Shown here piece by piece: positions 28,999 to 37,790 of a stretch of 37,790 nucleotides of DNA. Source of the DNA: Candidatus Saccharimonadota bacterium. Lineage in GTDB: Bacteria > Patescibacteriota > Saccharimonadia > Saccharimonadales > Saccharimonadaceae. The position numbers and the translations under genes are program-made. The stretch lies in NCBI GenBank assembly GCA_017645955.1, contig JAGCNM010000050.1, positions 1 through 37,790 on the forward strand. Direction: 5' to 3'. The notes beneath the pieces are model-generated. The model saw only the letters and a list, made by a program, of their open reading frames with translations, was not told the DNA's origin and searched no databases. How positions within the stretch are numbered: position 1 is the stretch's first letter; each line of letters opens with the position of its first letter.

Positions 28999-31782
28999 AT
29001 GGACGATTGGGTGGTGGCTTTAATCGCGGCGGCTTCTATTATTATAGTTGTGTCAATTGTTTTTGCCTCGAGAATTTCGATGCTTAGAAAAGCTAAAAAA
29101 TACGAACGTGGCCTCAAAATGGTCCCGCTTCTTATACATTTACCACCTTCAACCGACGATATCGAAGGCGGCGGTCGCGATAAACGTGATATCGCTAATG
29201 AAGCTGTTTCGAAGGCTCAGGTTATGTACTCTATTCTTGCCTCAACCGTCACCAAGGGCTTTAAAGCAAAACTCTATGGCCAACGCCACTTTTCTCTTGA
29301 AATTATTGCTAAGAACGGCTTCATTAGATATTATGCCATTGTCCCATCAGTCCTCGTTGATACTATTAAACAAGCCATTCAATCCTCATATCCAACCGCT
29401 AGATTAGAGGAAAAACGCGAAGAAAACATCTTTGAAGGAGGCGCTGGAATCAGTGCGGTATCTGGAGCGGAATTATCTCTAAATAAAGACTACTATCTGC
29501 CAATTGCTACCTACGAAGACACAAAACGTGATGCTCAGATGGCAATCCTAAACGCGCTCTCTAATGTGGGTAAAAACGAGGGCGCTGCTGTACAAATTCT
29601 TTTCCGCCCTGCACACAAAAATTGGTCAACGCGTGGCAAAGAATATATTGAAAACACTCAACAAGGGAAGAAAACGAAAACCATAGGTGCTGGACTGGGG
29701 GATTTTGCTATAGATCTCATCCGTGCCCCTTGGGAAGTTCCGCCTGAACATGAAAAACGCGAAGAAACTACTGTAACCAATATCAAACAAGACGAAATGA
29801 CCGCCATTGCTAATAAAATGCGCTTTCCAGCCTTCGAAACCTTGATACGGGTTATCGCAAGCTCAACAACTAATACCCGCTCAGAGGCAATTATGGGCGG
29901 CATCGTATCGGCCTTTGCTCAGTTTAACTCCCCAGAATTAAACGGCTTTAAGGTTAACGCCATGAAAGACCCTAAGAAACTTACAGTAGATTATACTTTC
30001 CGCTTTTTCCCGCTAAAAATCAAATCTAATATCTTAAACAGCGTAGAACTTGCGTCAATTTTCCATCTTCCTGAACAAAATGCTATTCCTAACTCCCAAG
30101 TTGAACGTCAGCTTACGAAGCAGGTTGATGGTCCAGCCAAACTTGCTACCGAAGGTATTCTCCTTGGTACTAACGAATTCCGAGGCGCTAAAAAAGCTAT
30201 TTATCTTGATGATGACAACCGTCGCCGCCATATGTATATCATCGGGCAAACCGGTATGGGTAAATCTGTATTTCTCGAGAATCTTGCCTTCCAAGACATG
30301 TGTGATGGACGTGGTTTTGCTTTTATTGATCCTCACGGAGATGCAGTTGAAGCCATATTGCAACGCGTACCAGAGGAAAGAATTGATGATGTAATTTACT
30401 TCGATCCTGCCGACATTGAACATCCGGTTGGTATGAATATGTTCGAGTTTACCAGCCCAGATCAAAAGGACTTCATTGTCCAAGAGGGAATTTCAATGCT
30501 TCAGTCACTCTTTGACCCGCAAAATCAGGGTTTCTTCGGTCCTCGCGGTCAACACATGTTCCGTAACGCTGCGCTCCTCTTAATGGCGGACCCAGCCGGA
30601 GCAACCTTTATTGATATTCCTCAATGTTTTACCGATCCAGAGTTTGTTAAATCTAAGCTTAAATATGTCACCGATAAAGCGGTCTACGACTACTGGACGA
30701 AAGAGTTCCCAGCTTCCCAGAAATCTAATGATGCCGGCGAAGTTATCACCTGGTTCGCTTCAAAGTGGGGCCCATTCCTCTCGAATACTATTATGAGAAA
30801 TACCCTCGGTCAGGTTAAATCTGGTTTCAATATCCGTGAAATCATGGATAATAAAAAGATTTTCCTCGTTAACCTCTCAAAGGGGCGCTTAGGCGATATT
30901 AACGCTAACCTTCTCGGTATGATCTTTGTTATGAAGTTCCAACAGGCTGCTATGAGTCGCCAAGACATCCCAGAGAGGGAACGTCAGGATTTCTGTCTCT
31001 ATGTTGATGAGTTCCAGAACTTCGCTACAGATAGCTTCGAGTCTATTCTCTCTGAAGCCCGAAAGTATCGCCTTAACCTCATCGTCGCTAACCAGTTTAT
31101 GACTCAGCTTACTGATAAGATTAGGGAAGCACTTCTCGGTAACGTTGGTACAATTATTTGTGGCCGCATCGGTGTAACAGATGCAGATTTAATGGTAAAA
31201 GCCTTTACTCCAACCTTTACCGCCGAAGACCTTACGAAGACGCCGAACCACGCTGCTATCTGTAAGGTAATGATGTTTGGTATGCCGTCGGCGCCGTTTA
31301 CTATGAACCTCCCAGCACCTATGGGCGAACCAAATGAACAGCTTATGGAGAGCTTAAAAGTTTATACAGCCACTAAATTCGGTAAAACTCGTGCTGAAGT
31401 TGAAAAAGAAATTCAAGATCGTTGGAGCGCTGCTGAAAGAGCTAAAAATAGCAGTATTAGCCCCTCAGAGGCCCCAGAAGGCCAGCCTCCGCTACGACCT
31501 TTAGATGAACCGCTCAAAACAGCTAACAGCGCTTCTAGCGTCTCTCCTGAGCCGAAAAAGGGCTTTTTAGATGATTGGATAGCTAAAAAAGGTGCTGCTC
31601 TTACTTCAAAACCTAAACCTCAGCCAAAACCAGAGCCGGAACCAGAACCAGCCTCCGAGCCGGAACCAGAACCTACTTCAGAACCCATCCCAGAGCCCGA
31701 ACCAGAACCCACCCCCGAACCTATTCCTGCCCCTGAGCCATCCGAAGAACAACCCCAAGAAGCTATATTTAGAATAAGATAA
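28999..31782 (+). CDS. TraG/VirD4-like membrane-anchored DNA-translocase ATPase with Pro/Glu tail
   Basis: 927 residues. A single N-terminal membrane helix (about 4-25) is followed by a roughly 350-residue region of unknown fold, then a RecA-like motor with Walker A GQTGMGKSVFLE (about 415), FIDPHGDAVEAI, and Walker B CLYVDEFQNFATDSFES (about 665), plus the coupling-protein sensor region ARKYRLNLIVANQFMTQL. This matches type IV secretion coupling proteins (VirD4/TraG/TraD) and the HerA/DUF87 group. The last 60 residues are PEPEP repeats like those in the surface protein at the left edge. Coupling proteins pump DNA or protein through the envelope; no other T4SS part lies nearby. AAGGGAG precedes the ATG. 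Likely a conjugation- or pilus-related motor, or a DNA-uptake or segregation pump. Confidence 0.85.
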   Translation: MDDWVVALIAAASIIIVVSIVFASRISMLRKAKKYERGLKMVPLLIHLPPSTDDIEGGGRDKRDIANEAVSKAQVMYSILASTVTKGFKAKLYGQRHFSLEIIAKNGFIRYYAIVPSVLVDTIKQAIQSSYPTARLEEKREENIFEGGAGISAVSGAELSLNKDYYLPIATYEDTKRDAQMAILNALSNVGKNEGAAVQILFRPAHKNWSTRGKEYIENTQQGKKTKTIGAGLGDFAIDLIRAPWEVPPEHEKREETTVTNIKQDEMTAIANKMRFPAFETLIRVIASSTTNTRSEAIMGGIVSAFAQFNSPELNGFKVNAMKDPKKLTVDYTFRFFPLKIKSNILNSVELASIFHLPEQNAIPNSQVERQLTKQVDGPAKLATEGILLGTNEFRGAKKAIYLDDDNRRRHMYIIGQTGMGKSVFLENLAFQDMCDGRGFAFIDPHGDAVEAILQRVPEERIDDVIYFDPADIEHPVGMNMFEFTSPDQKDFIVQEGISMLQSLFDPQNQGFFGPRGQHMFRNAALLLMADPAGATFIDIPQCFTDPEFVKSKLKYVTDKAVYDYWTKEFPASQKSNDAGEVITWFASKWGPFLSNTIMRNTLGQVKSGFNIREIMDNKKIFLVNLSKGRLGDINANLLGMIFVMKFQQAAMSRQDIPERERQDFCLYVDEFQNFATDSFESILSEARKYRLNLIVANQFMTQLTDKIREALLGNVGTIICGRIGVTDADLMVKAFTPTFTAEDLTKTPNHAAICKVMMFGMPSAPFTMNLPAPMGEPNEQLMESLKVYTATKFGKTRAEVEKEIQDRWSAAERAKNSSISPSEAPEGQPPLRPLDEPLKTANSASSVSPEPKKGFLDDWIAKKGAALTSKPKPQPKPEPEPEPASEPEPEPTSEPIPEPEPEPTPEPIPAPEPSEEQPQEAIFRIR

Positions 31783-31809
31783 ACATAGGTGGGTGACCCG
31801 CTTAGAGAC

Positions 31810-31838
31810 TTGTCATTTTTCTGTTTAAGGTGTATAAT
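31810..31838 (+). promoter_or_regulatory. -35/-10 promoter of gyrB-gyrA
   Basis: TTGTCA (31810-31815), 17 bp, TATAAT (31833-31838); predicted start about 31845, with GAAGAGG before the ATG at 31870. Confidence 0.8.
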
Positions 31839-31869
31839 AGATTAAGAATAATAAAGAAGAGGTAAACAT

Positions 31870-33855
31870 ATGGCCGATAAAGCGGAAGCTTATGATTCGT
31901 CAGAAATTCGAGTTTTGGAAGGTCTAGAACCAGTACGACTTCGTCCTGGAATGTACATTGGTTCTACAGGTTATGATGGCTTACATCATTTAATCAAAGA
32001 GATAGCTGACAACTCAATCGATGAAGCGATTGCGGGATTCGCAAATCGCGTCGATATCACTATTTTGAAAGATGGCGGAGTTCGTATAGATGATAACGGA
32101 CGTGGTATCCCAGTCGATATCCACCCTAAAACTAAAAAATCCACTCTCGAGACCGTTTTAACCGTTCTACATGCCGGCGGTAAATTCGGTGATGGCGGTT
32201 ATAAAGTTTCCTCTGGTCTTCATGGTGTAGGCTCCTCTGTCGTGAACGCTCTTTCGACTCATATGATCGCGGAAGTTTATAGGGGAGGGAAAACCCATCA
32301 TATCGAATTTGATACCGGCAAGCCAACCATGGACTTAAAAGTTACAAACGGCTCGCCTCGCGAATCCGGTACCTCTATTACTTTTTACCCTGACCCCTCT
32401 ATCTTTAAAGAAACTACTACTTTTGATTATAATTGGGTTTCGAGTTACGCTCGCCACCAAGCTTATCTTACAAAAGGTATCCTAATTACCGTTTCCGATG
32501 AGCGTACCGGCGAACATGAATCATTCTATTTTGAAGGTGGCATTAAAAGCTATGTTAAGAGATTAAATGGAGGGAAAGAGCTTCTATCGGAAGACATTTT
32601 CTACGTTGAAAAACAGGTTAACGAAGCTATTGTCGAAGTTGCGCTTCAATATAATGATACTTTTGCTGAAATCATGAAGCCGTTTGCGAACAATGTTCTT
32701 ACCCCTGATGGCGGTATGCATGTTGTTGGTTTTAGGACTGGCCTGAACCGCACCATTAATGACTACGCTCGTAAGAACGGTCTCTTAAAGGAGAAAGAAG
32801 AAAACCTAACAGGTGACGATATTAAAGAAGGTCTCACCGCGGTTATCCTAGTCAAACTACCGGATCCACAGTTCGAGGGGCAGACTAAGAATAAGTTAGG
32901 GAACCCAGAGGTTCGTGGTTATGTCGATAAAGTTATGACCGAGTATTTTGGTTATTATCTCGAAGAAAACCCTGCTATTGCAAAGAAAATCGTCGGAAAA
33001 GCTACGCTTGCTGCTAGAGCACGTAAAGCAGCGCGTGCCGCAAGAGACAATGTTATTAGAAAAGGCGCTTTTGAAGGTTTGAACCTTCCTTCTAAGCTCG
33101 CCGATTGTTCCTCTAGAAACGCTGAAGATTGCGAACTCTTTATCGTCGAGGGTAACTCCGCTGCTGGTTCCGCTAAGGAAGGTCGCGATTCTAAGATTCA
33201 AGCTATCCTACCTCTAAGAGGTAAAGTTCTTAATACCGAAAGAGCACGTCTTGATAAAATGCTTGCTAATGCCGAACTTGTCTCTCTTATTAAAGGTCTT
33301 GGTGTCGGAATTGGCGACCAGTTCAACATCGACGGGCTAAGATACCATAAAATCATCTTTATGACTGATGCTGATGTTGATGGTTCTCATATTTCGACCC
33401 TACTTCTTACTTTCTTCTTCCGTTATATGCCGGACATTATTAAAGCAGGGCACGTTTACCTTGCTAAACCGCCTCTCTTCGGATTAATTAAAGGAACAGG
33501 GAGCGGCCGTAAAATTGATTACATTTATGACGAACAGGCTCTTGAAGAGACTTTAACAAAGAAAATAGAGGAGCGCAAGGCCGCCGGAACTAAAATTGAT
33601 GAAGAATCAGAACGCTTTAAACAGGCTGGCTATACGGCACAACAACGCTTTAAGGGTCTTGGCGAAATGGATGCCGCTCAGCTTTGGGAAACAACCATGA
33701 ACCCCGAGAACCGTACTCTTGTTAGAGTGAGCATCGAAGATGCTGAGAAAGCTGACGCTATTTTCAGTAAACTGATGGGCGATCAAGCCGAATTACGTAA
33801 AAACTTTATCCAAGCTCGCGCCGCTAGCGTCGACCTTGATGATTTGGACTTTTAA
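31870..33855 (+). CDS. gyrB: DNA gyrase subunit B
   Basis: 661 residues, the short GyrB form without the enterobacterial insertion. The GHKL ATPase residues are in place (DNSIDEAIAG, DNGRGIPVD, GLHGVGSSVVNAL), as are the QTK loop (QFEGQTKNKLG, about 335-345) and the TOPRIM metal site (EGNSAAGSAKEGRDSK about 425, and TDADVDGSH about 498-506). Together with GyrA it introduces negative supercoils. It is followed 9 nt later by gyrA in one operon. ParE is the alternative, but the order, the lengths and the GyrA box in the partner favour gyrase. Confidence 0.96.
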   Translation: MADKAEAYDSSEIRVLEGLEPVRLRPGMYIGSTGYDGLHHLIKEIADNSIDEAIAGFANRVDITILKDGGVRIDDNGRGIPVDIHPKTKKSTLETVLTVLHAGGKFGDGGYKVSSGLHGVGSSVVNALSTHMIAEVYRGGKTHHIEFDTGKPTMDLKVTNGSPRESGTSITFYPDPSIFKETTTFDYNWVSSYARHQAYLTKGILITVSDERTGEHESFYFEGGIKSYVKRLNGGKELLSEDIFYVEKQVNEAIVEVALQYNDTFAEIMKPFANNVLTPDGGMHVVGFRTGLNRTINDYARKNGLLKEKEENLTGDDIKEGLTAVILVKLPDPQFEGQTKNKLGNPEVRGYVDKVMTEYFGYYLEENPAIAKKIVGKATLAARARKAARAARDNVIRKGAFEGLNLPSKLADCSSRNAEDCELFIVEGNSAAGSAKEGRDSKIQAILPLRGKVLNTERARLDKMLANAELVSLIKGLGVGIGDQFNIDGLRYHKIIFMTDADVDGSHISTLLLTFFFRYMPDIIKAGHVYLAKPPLFGLIKGTGSGRKIDYIYDEQALEETLTKKIEERKAAGTKIDEESERFKQAGYTAQQRFKGLGEMDAAQLWETTMNPENRTLVRVSIEDAEKADAIFSKLMGDQAELRKNFIQARAASVDLDDLDF

Positions 33856-33864
33856 GGAGGAGAT

Positions 33865-36417
33865 ATGAAAGAAGATTCTAGAGATAAGAAACCATCAGAA
33901 CTATCGCCTGAGGACCGTAAGCTTGGGCGAGCGCCCTTGAGCGTGTCCGAAGGTGATGGTTCTGATGGTCTTAAAACTGAAACTGGTGTTGAATCTCGTA
34001 CTGTCGAGAACACCATGGAAGACTACTTCCTTCGCTACTCGCTCTCTGTTATCGTTGATCGCGCCCTCCCTGACGTCCGTGATGGCTTAAAGCCTGTTAA
34101 TCGCCGTATATTGTACGCGATGAACAAAAATGGCTGGAAAGCCCCGCATGCTACCGTAAAATCCGCTCGTATCGTCGGTGAGGTTATGGGTAAATATCAT
34201 CCTCATGGCGACTCTTCTATCTACGAAGCGATGGTAAACCTCGCGCAACCATGGAAGATGCGCTACACCTTAGTCGAAGGTCAAGGTAACTTCGGCTCGA
34301 TGGATGGCGATGAAGCTGCTGCCTCTCGTTACACTGAGGCTCGCCTTGATAAAGTCGGCGCTGAGCTCTTAGCCGATATCGAGAAGGAAACTGTAGATTT
34401 TCGTGATAACTTCGATGGCACCGAGAAAGAACCAGCTGTCCTTCCAGCCGCTGTCCCAAATATTCTCTTAAATGGTCAGATGGGTATCGCCGTCGGTATG
34501 GCGACTAATATTCCTCCACATAACCTCGGTGAACTTGTTGATGCGACTGTAGCTCAAATTGATAACCCCGACATTACGCTCGAAGGTTTAATGAAGTATG
34601 TCAAAGGTCCAGATTTCCCGACCGGTGCTGAAGTTTACGGTGGTGCACCAATGAAAGAAGCCTACGCAACAGGTAAAGGCTCGGTTGTAATCCGCGCCGT
34701 CGCGAATATCGAAGAGCGAAAAAATGGCCGTTATAACATCGTTATTACCGAAGTCCCATACGGGATGAGTAAAGAGGGGTTCATCGAAAAAGTACGCGAT
34801 CTTGTTTTGACGAAGAAACTAGACCATATTTCTGACGCACGCGATGAATCTGCAAGAGGTAAGGTCCGAGTTGTCGTTGAGCTAAAGAAAGACGCCTTCC
34901 CGAAGAAAATCTTAAATCAACTCTATAAACTAACTCCGCTCCAGACCTCGTTCCACTATAATATGTTAGCCTTAATAGACGGTATTCAGCCTCGAATCCT
35001 CGGACTTAAAGAGATTCTCGCTGAATTTATAAAACATCGTCAAAAAGTCATTCGCCGTCGTACCGAGTTTGACCTTAAAAAAGCAAAAGAGCGTGCCCAT
35101 ATCTTAGAAGGTTTGAAGATTGCTCTTGATAATATCGATGAGGTGATTAAAGTTATCCGTGCCTCTTATGACGACGCTGATAAACAGCTCATGAAACGCT
35201 TCGGTCTCTCTGAGATTCAGGCTAACGCGATCCTACAGATGCAGCTTCGCCGTCTCCAAGGGCTAGAAAGAGATAAAATCGAAGAAGAGTTGAAGGAACT
35301 CCACGAGCTTATTAAGAAATTAGAAGCCATCCTCGCCGATGAGAAAGAAGTCCTCCGTGTCGTTAAAGAGGAATTACTTGCAATTAAAGAGAAATACGAC
35401 GATCCACGCCGTTCAAAGATTATTAACCACGAGGTTGGCAAATTCTCCGAAGAAGAACTCATTCCTGAAGAAGAAAGCGTTATTCTTCTTACCTCTGAAA
35501 ATTATATGAAACGCGTTCCTCAAGCCGACTTTAGAAAACAAAATCGCGGTGGTAAAGGGAAACGCGGCATGACGACCAAAGAAGAAGATGTTATTGCTCA
35601 GATTTTGACTGCTAATTCACACGACTTCCTCTTATTCTTCACTAACCAAGGCCGCATTTTCCGCTTGAAAGCTTACGAGGTTCCTCAAGCTTCTCTAGCC
35701 GCTAAGGGAACAGCTGCCGTCAATATGCTTAATATGCACCCAGAGGAAAAAATCACCGCCATCATTAAACAAGGTGAAGCTTCGGCTGACGGTTATCTCT
35801 TTATGGCAACGAAAAAAGGAACTATTAAGAAATCCGCCATTAAAGATTTTTATAATATCCGCAGTAATGGCTTAATCGCGATTAAGTTGGCTGATGGCGA
35901 TGAGTTAAGATGGGTTAAGGAGACAACTGGTGACCACGATATAGTTATCTCGACCTCTGCTGGCCAGGCTACTCGCTTCAACGAGAAAGAAGTCCGTGTT
36001 ATGGGCCGCTCCGCTATGGGAGTTCGCGGTATGCGCCTCCGTCCAAAAGATGAAATTGTTGGCATGGATGTGATCACCGATCCAAATCAGAAGCTAATTG
36101 CCGTTTCAGCAAACGGCTATGGTAAAGCTACCCTAGTTTCGAACTTCCCGCCTCACAAACGCGGTGGCGTTGGTATTAAAGTTGCTGCTGTAACGGCTAA
36201 GACTGGCCCGATTGTTGCTGTTCATACCTTAGACCCGCTCGCAAAAGAGGTAATTATGATGTCTACGAAGGGCCAGGCTATCCGCGTTGCTATGAAGGAA
36301 ATCCCGACTCTCGGTCGCGCAACTCAAGGTGTGCGTATTATGAAGATGTCCGAAGGCGATACTGTCGCATCTATTGGTATTGTTCTTCCTGAAGAAGAAC
36401 CCGAAGAACAAAACTAA
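33865..36417 (+). CDS. gyrA: DNA gyrase subunit A
   Basis: 850 residues. The catalytic Tyr is Tyr156 in [11 protein letters not shown]; the quinolone region reads [12 protein letters not shown], with Ser and Glu at the positions equivalent to E. coli 83 and 87, the usual susceptible-type residues. The C-terminal beta-pinwheel starts with a GyrA box variant (QNRGGKG) that defines gyrase rather than topoisomerase IV. Compared with E. coli there is an N-terminal extension of about 35 charged residues; AAGGAGGAG directly before the first ATG supports this longer start. A hairpin terminator follows at 36466. Confidence 0.96.
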   Translation: MKEDSRDKKPSELSPEDRKLGRAPLSVSEGDGSDGLKTETGVESRTVENTMEDYFLRYSLSVIVDRALPDVRDGLKPVNRRILYAMNKNGWKAPHATVKSARIVGEVMGKYHPHGDSSIYEAMVNLAQPWKMRYTLVEGQGNFGSMDGDEAAASRYTEARLDKVGAELLADIEKETVDFRDNFDGTEKEPAVLPAAVPNILLNGQMGIAVGMATNIPPHNLGELVDATVAQIDNPDITLEGLMKYVKGPDFPTGAEVYGGAPMKEAYATGKGSVVIRAVANIEERKNGRYNIVITEVPYGMSKEGFIEKVRDLVLTKKLDHISDARDESARGKVRVVVELKKDAFPKKILNQLYKLTPLQTSFHYNMLALIDGIQPRILGLKEILAEFIKHRQKVIRRRTEFDLKKAKERAHILEGLKIALDNIDEVIKVIRASYDDADKQLMKRFGLSEIQANAILQMQLRRLQGLERDKIEEELKELHELIKKLEAILADEKEVLRVVKEELLAIKEKYDDPRRSKIINHEVGKFSEEELIPEEESVILLTSENYMKRVPQADFRKQNRGGKGKRGMTTKEEDVIAQILTANSHDFLLFFTNQGRIFRLKAYEVPQASLAAKGTAAVNMLNMHPEEKITAIIKQGEASADGYLFMATKKGTIKKSAIKDFYNIRSNGLIAIKLADGDELRWVKETTGDHDIVISTSAGQATRFNEKEVRVMGRSAMGVRGMRLRPKDEIVGMDVITDPNQKLIAVSANGYGKATLVSNFPPHKRGGVGIKVAAVTAKTGPIVAVHTLDPLAKEVIMMSTKGQAIRVAMKEIPTLGRATQGVRIMKMSEGDTVASIGIVLPEEEPEEQN

Positions 36418-36465
36418 GCCTAGGCGGTTTAGAGAAAACACTTAAGCCTGTTTTTCGGCTAGTAT

Positions 36466-36493
36466 AGGGTTGAAGTTTTCTTCAACCCTTTTT
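36466..36493 (+). terminator. Terminator of gyrBA
   Basis: AGGGTTGAAG and CTTCAACCCT pair around TTTT, followed by TTTT. The stem contains the -35 of the next promoter. Confidence 0.92.
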
Positions 36494-36498
36494 ATACT
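36470..36498 (+). promoter_or_regulatory. Promoter of the 36527 gene, embedded in the gyrA terminator
   Basis: TTGAAG (36470-36475), 17 bp, TATACT (36493-36498); predicted start about 36505, then GAGGAG and the ATG at 36527. Confidence 0.55.
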
Positions 36499-36526
36499 CC
36501 CCAAAATTAATTAACAGAGGAGTATT

Positions 36527-37582
36527 ATGAAAAAAATCCCAATTCCATTATTAACTTTAATACTAAGCGCTCTATTTGGCATGCTTTTTTCGGCAAAAAC
36601 TCAGGCGCTTTATAAAGACGAAAATGGGGCGACTTGGTGGTCGGTAGAGGAACTTCTTGAGTTCTCAAAAGTTGCAGACGCCGAAGAAGAAAAGCTTTGT
36701 GGCAATGATTATGGATGTCGCGAAGAGCTATTTTTTTCGAGATTTGAAAACGAGGACGAAAGATACATGGCCTTAAATATGTTAAAAGAAGGTAGGTTTT
36801 GGATTACCTCAATTAATCCAACGACTGAAACTCTTGAGTTATTATATTTTGACGAAGACGAAATGCTAAAAAGATGGGGCATCGAAGAAAAAGAGTCACT
36901 TGTATTCGTTTTTCTTGCTTGGTTTGATAATGTAAACGGTCAAATCGGTAATTACGACCATTATCTTCCAATTGAATCGCAATTTTCCGACGACCTTCAT
37001 CTCCTTTATGCCGGCGATGCTGAAACTTTTGATATAAAAGGTTTTCCAGCAAACACTCCATTTGAACTTCCGATTAATAATACAGGTCTTATTAATAACT
37101 CTCTCGGACGTATTTACCAAGCAGTATTTGGTCAACATTATAACTCGAAAGGCTACACAGATTATTCGTCCTGTCTAGCCAATTATGAAGAAGGGAAGAG
37201 TTGCATTTTAATGTTTTCAGCCAGCAGAGGATATGGCTACTTTCCACCTAGAGAAAATGTGATAGAAAATGAGCAAAGTATAGATGATGACGAACAAGAC
37301 GTTGATTTAGAAACGGTTAGCTACACCGAGCCATCTACAAATGAACCAAACGAGGAACCTAGTCCTAGAATTGAGCAATCAGTGGAGGATAATAAAATAG
37401 AGCAGGCGCCTATCATTATTCCGAAAACTCCGAACACAGGCAATAGTACGAAAACCTGCGAAAAGACGATAGAATTTCCGTGGTGGCTTAGTATAGTACT
37501 ACTTCTAGGGAACATAACCGCTTTATGGCTATTTCTGCCACAAAAATCTTCGAAAAATCGAAAAAAAGTATTGACAAAATAA
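36527..37582 (+). CDS. Secreted C-terminally anchored surface protein with TPNTG motif
   Basis: 351 residues. Signal peptide: MKKIPIPLLTLILSALFGML and cleavage near TQA (residue 27). The ectodomain is acidic, with paired Cys (KLCGNDYGCREE; SSCLANYEEGKSC) and no family I recognise. An acidic Pro/Glu linker (about 250-300) leads to PKTPNTGNST, a hydrophobic segment (WLSIVLLLGNITALWLFL) and a basic tail (KNRKK). This is the layout of sortase substrates, with TPNTG in place of LPXTG, or of a simple C-terminal membrane anchor. Its last codons overlap the -35 of the rRNA promoter. Confidence 0.75.
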   Translation: MKKIPIPLLTLILSALFGMLFSAKTQALYKDENGATWWSVEELLEFSKVADAEEEKLCGNDYGCREELFFSRFENEDERYMALNMLKEGRFWITSINPTTETLELLYFDEDEMLKRWGIEEKESLVFVFLAWFDNVNGQIGNYDHYLPIESQFSDDLHLLYAGDAETFDIKGFPANTPFELPINNTGLINNSLGRIYQAVFGQHYNSKGYTDYSSCLANYEEGKSCILMFSASRGYGYFPPRENVIENEQSIDDDEQDVDLETVSYTEPSTNEPNEEPSPRIEQSVEDNKIEQAPIIIPKTPNTGNSTKTCEKTIEFPWWLSIVLLLGNITALWLFLPQKSSKNRKKVLTK

Positions 37583-37599
37583 ATAAAGTGCGATAAGAT
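37571..37599 (+). promoter_or_regulatory. rRNA operon promoter
   Basis: TTGACA (37571-37576), 17 bp, TAAGAT (37594-37599); predicted start about 37606. The -35 lies inside the last codons of the upstream gene. Confidence 0.82.
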
Positions 37600-37605
37600 G
37601 ATAGC

Positions 37606-37778
37606 AGTCTAAAGCTGCGAGTACTTATTTTAGTAGTCTTTGGAAATATTTTAACAATTTAGTTGTGCAATTAATCATCGTAGAGCACATTTAGTGCTCT
37701 TCGATGAATCAGGAAAAACATTGTTTTTCTTGACTCATCGTCAGTTTTTTATTTTTAATTTGAGTTTTTCAAATTTTC
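37606..37778 (+). promoter_or_regulatory. rRNA leader with two competing hairpins
   Basis: TCATCG-T-AGAGCAC (37675-37688) pairs with GTGCTCT-T-CGATGA (37694-37707). The same CGATGA can instead pair with TCATCG at 37735-37740, around GAAAAAC/GTTTTTC, giving a hairpin followed by TTTTTT at 37745-37750, which looks like an attenuator. TGCTCTT (37695-37701) resembles the core of a boxA antitermination site. No ORF. Confidence 0.5.
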
Positions 37779-37790
37779 TTTAATGGAGAG
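37779..37790 (+). rRNA. rrs: 16S rRNA, first bases (3'-truncated by window edge)
   Basis: The window ends in TTTAATGGAGAG, which in bacterial 16S genes is directly continued by TTTGATCCTGGCTCAG. Together with the strong promoter and leader this indicates the 5' end of 16S. The exact mature 5' end is approximate. Confidence 0.65.

Noticed and set aside
1-37790. CRISPR arrays, transposases, integrases
   Set aside because: No spaced palindromic repeats and no recombinase-like ORF were seen.

Overview
The window looks like a chromosomal piece from a small-genome member of the Patescibacteria (CPR), most likely Candidatus Saccharibacteria (TM7). The evidence is the combination of trimmed housekeeping proteins (ThrRS without TGS domain, MiaA without its insertion domain, RSH without ACT domain), very tight gene packing, several large secreted or anchored surface proteins, a TraG/VirD4-like ATPase with a Pro/Glu-rich tail and standard use of TGA as stop. 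This assignment is an inference; the 16S gene that would settle it only begins at the right edge.

Layout. 1-2300: two surface proteins, a Pro/Glu/Thr repeat protein cut by the left edge and a DUF11 protein with an LPSTG anchor. 2330-4299: rplU, parA, parB. 4342-6174: a secreted protein with an InlB-like repeat and a FISUMP-like C-terminus, followed by a possible small RNA. 6353-7994: RSH (p)ppGpp enzyme, a broken tRNA-Thr copy and an intact tRNA-Thr(CGT). 8051-10637: DUF308 membrane protein, small membrane protein and membrane glycosyltransferase. 10638-11880 (minus): coiled-coil membrane protein and a DUF3152 zinc metalloprotease. 11937-12236: tRNA-Val(TAC) with a 188-bp insert that duplicates its 3' end. 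12252-12905 (minus): chloramphenicol acetyltransferase-like protein. 13143-18056: MurI-like protein lacking both catalytic Cys, thrS, miaA, a winged-helix protein, a metal-ligand-less beta-lactamase-fold remnant and an M50 protease. 18022-19107 (minus): acyltransferase-3. 19183-22429: structured leader, Nudix-RNase H fusion, RimB-like retropepsin, RimK and QueC-like protein. 22455-24237: rnpB, then infC-rpmI-rplT-rpmB on the minus strand. 24297-26840: HD protein and ComM. 26940-28063: a non-coding block with a candidate small RNA, tmRNA and a large candidate structured RNA. 28079-31782: two small proteins and the TraG/VirD4-like ATPase. 31870-36417: gyrB-gyrA. 36527-37582: a membrane-anchored secreted protein. 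37571-37790: rRNA promoter, leader and the first bases of 16S.

Two promoter styles recur. Most mRNAs, tRNAs, rnpB and tmRNA have an extended -10 (TGnTATAAT) without a clear -35. At five genes the -10 ends exactly 6 nt before the start codon, which implies leaderless transcripts. A second style, TTGACA-like -35 with 17-bp spacing, precedes the rRNA operon, gyrB, the last surface gene and three intergenic stretches that appear to encode non-coding RNAs.

The most interesting items are the 27664-28030 structured RNA candidate, the pervasive leaderless architecture, the non-canonical tmRNA T-loop, the infC gene apparently starting at AUA, the RBS-sequestering leader in front of a Nudix-RNase H fusion, the rimB-rimK-queC-like cluster, and the 188-bp structured insert in tRNA-Val. 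All identifications come from reading motifs by eye; no database search or folding program was run.
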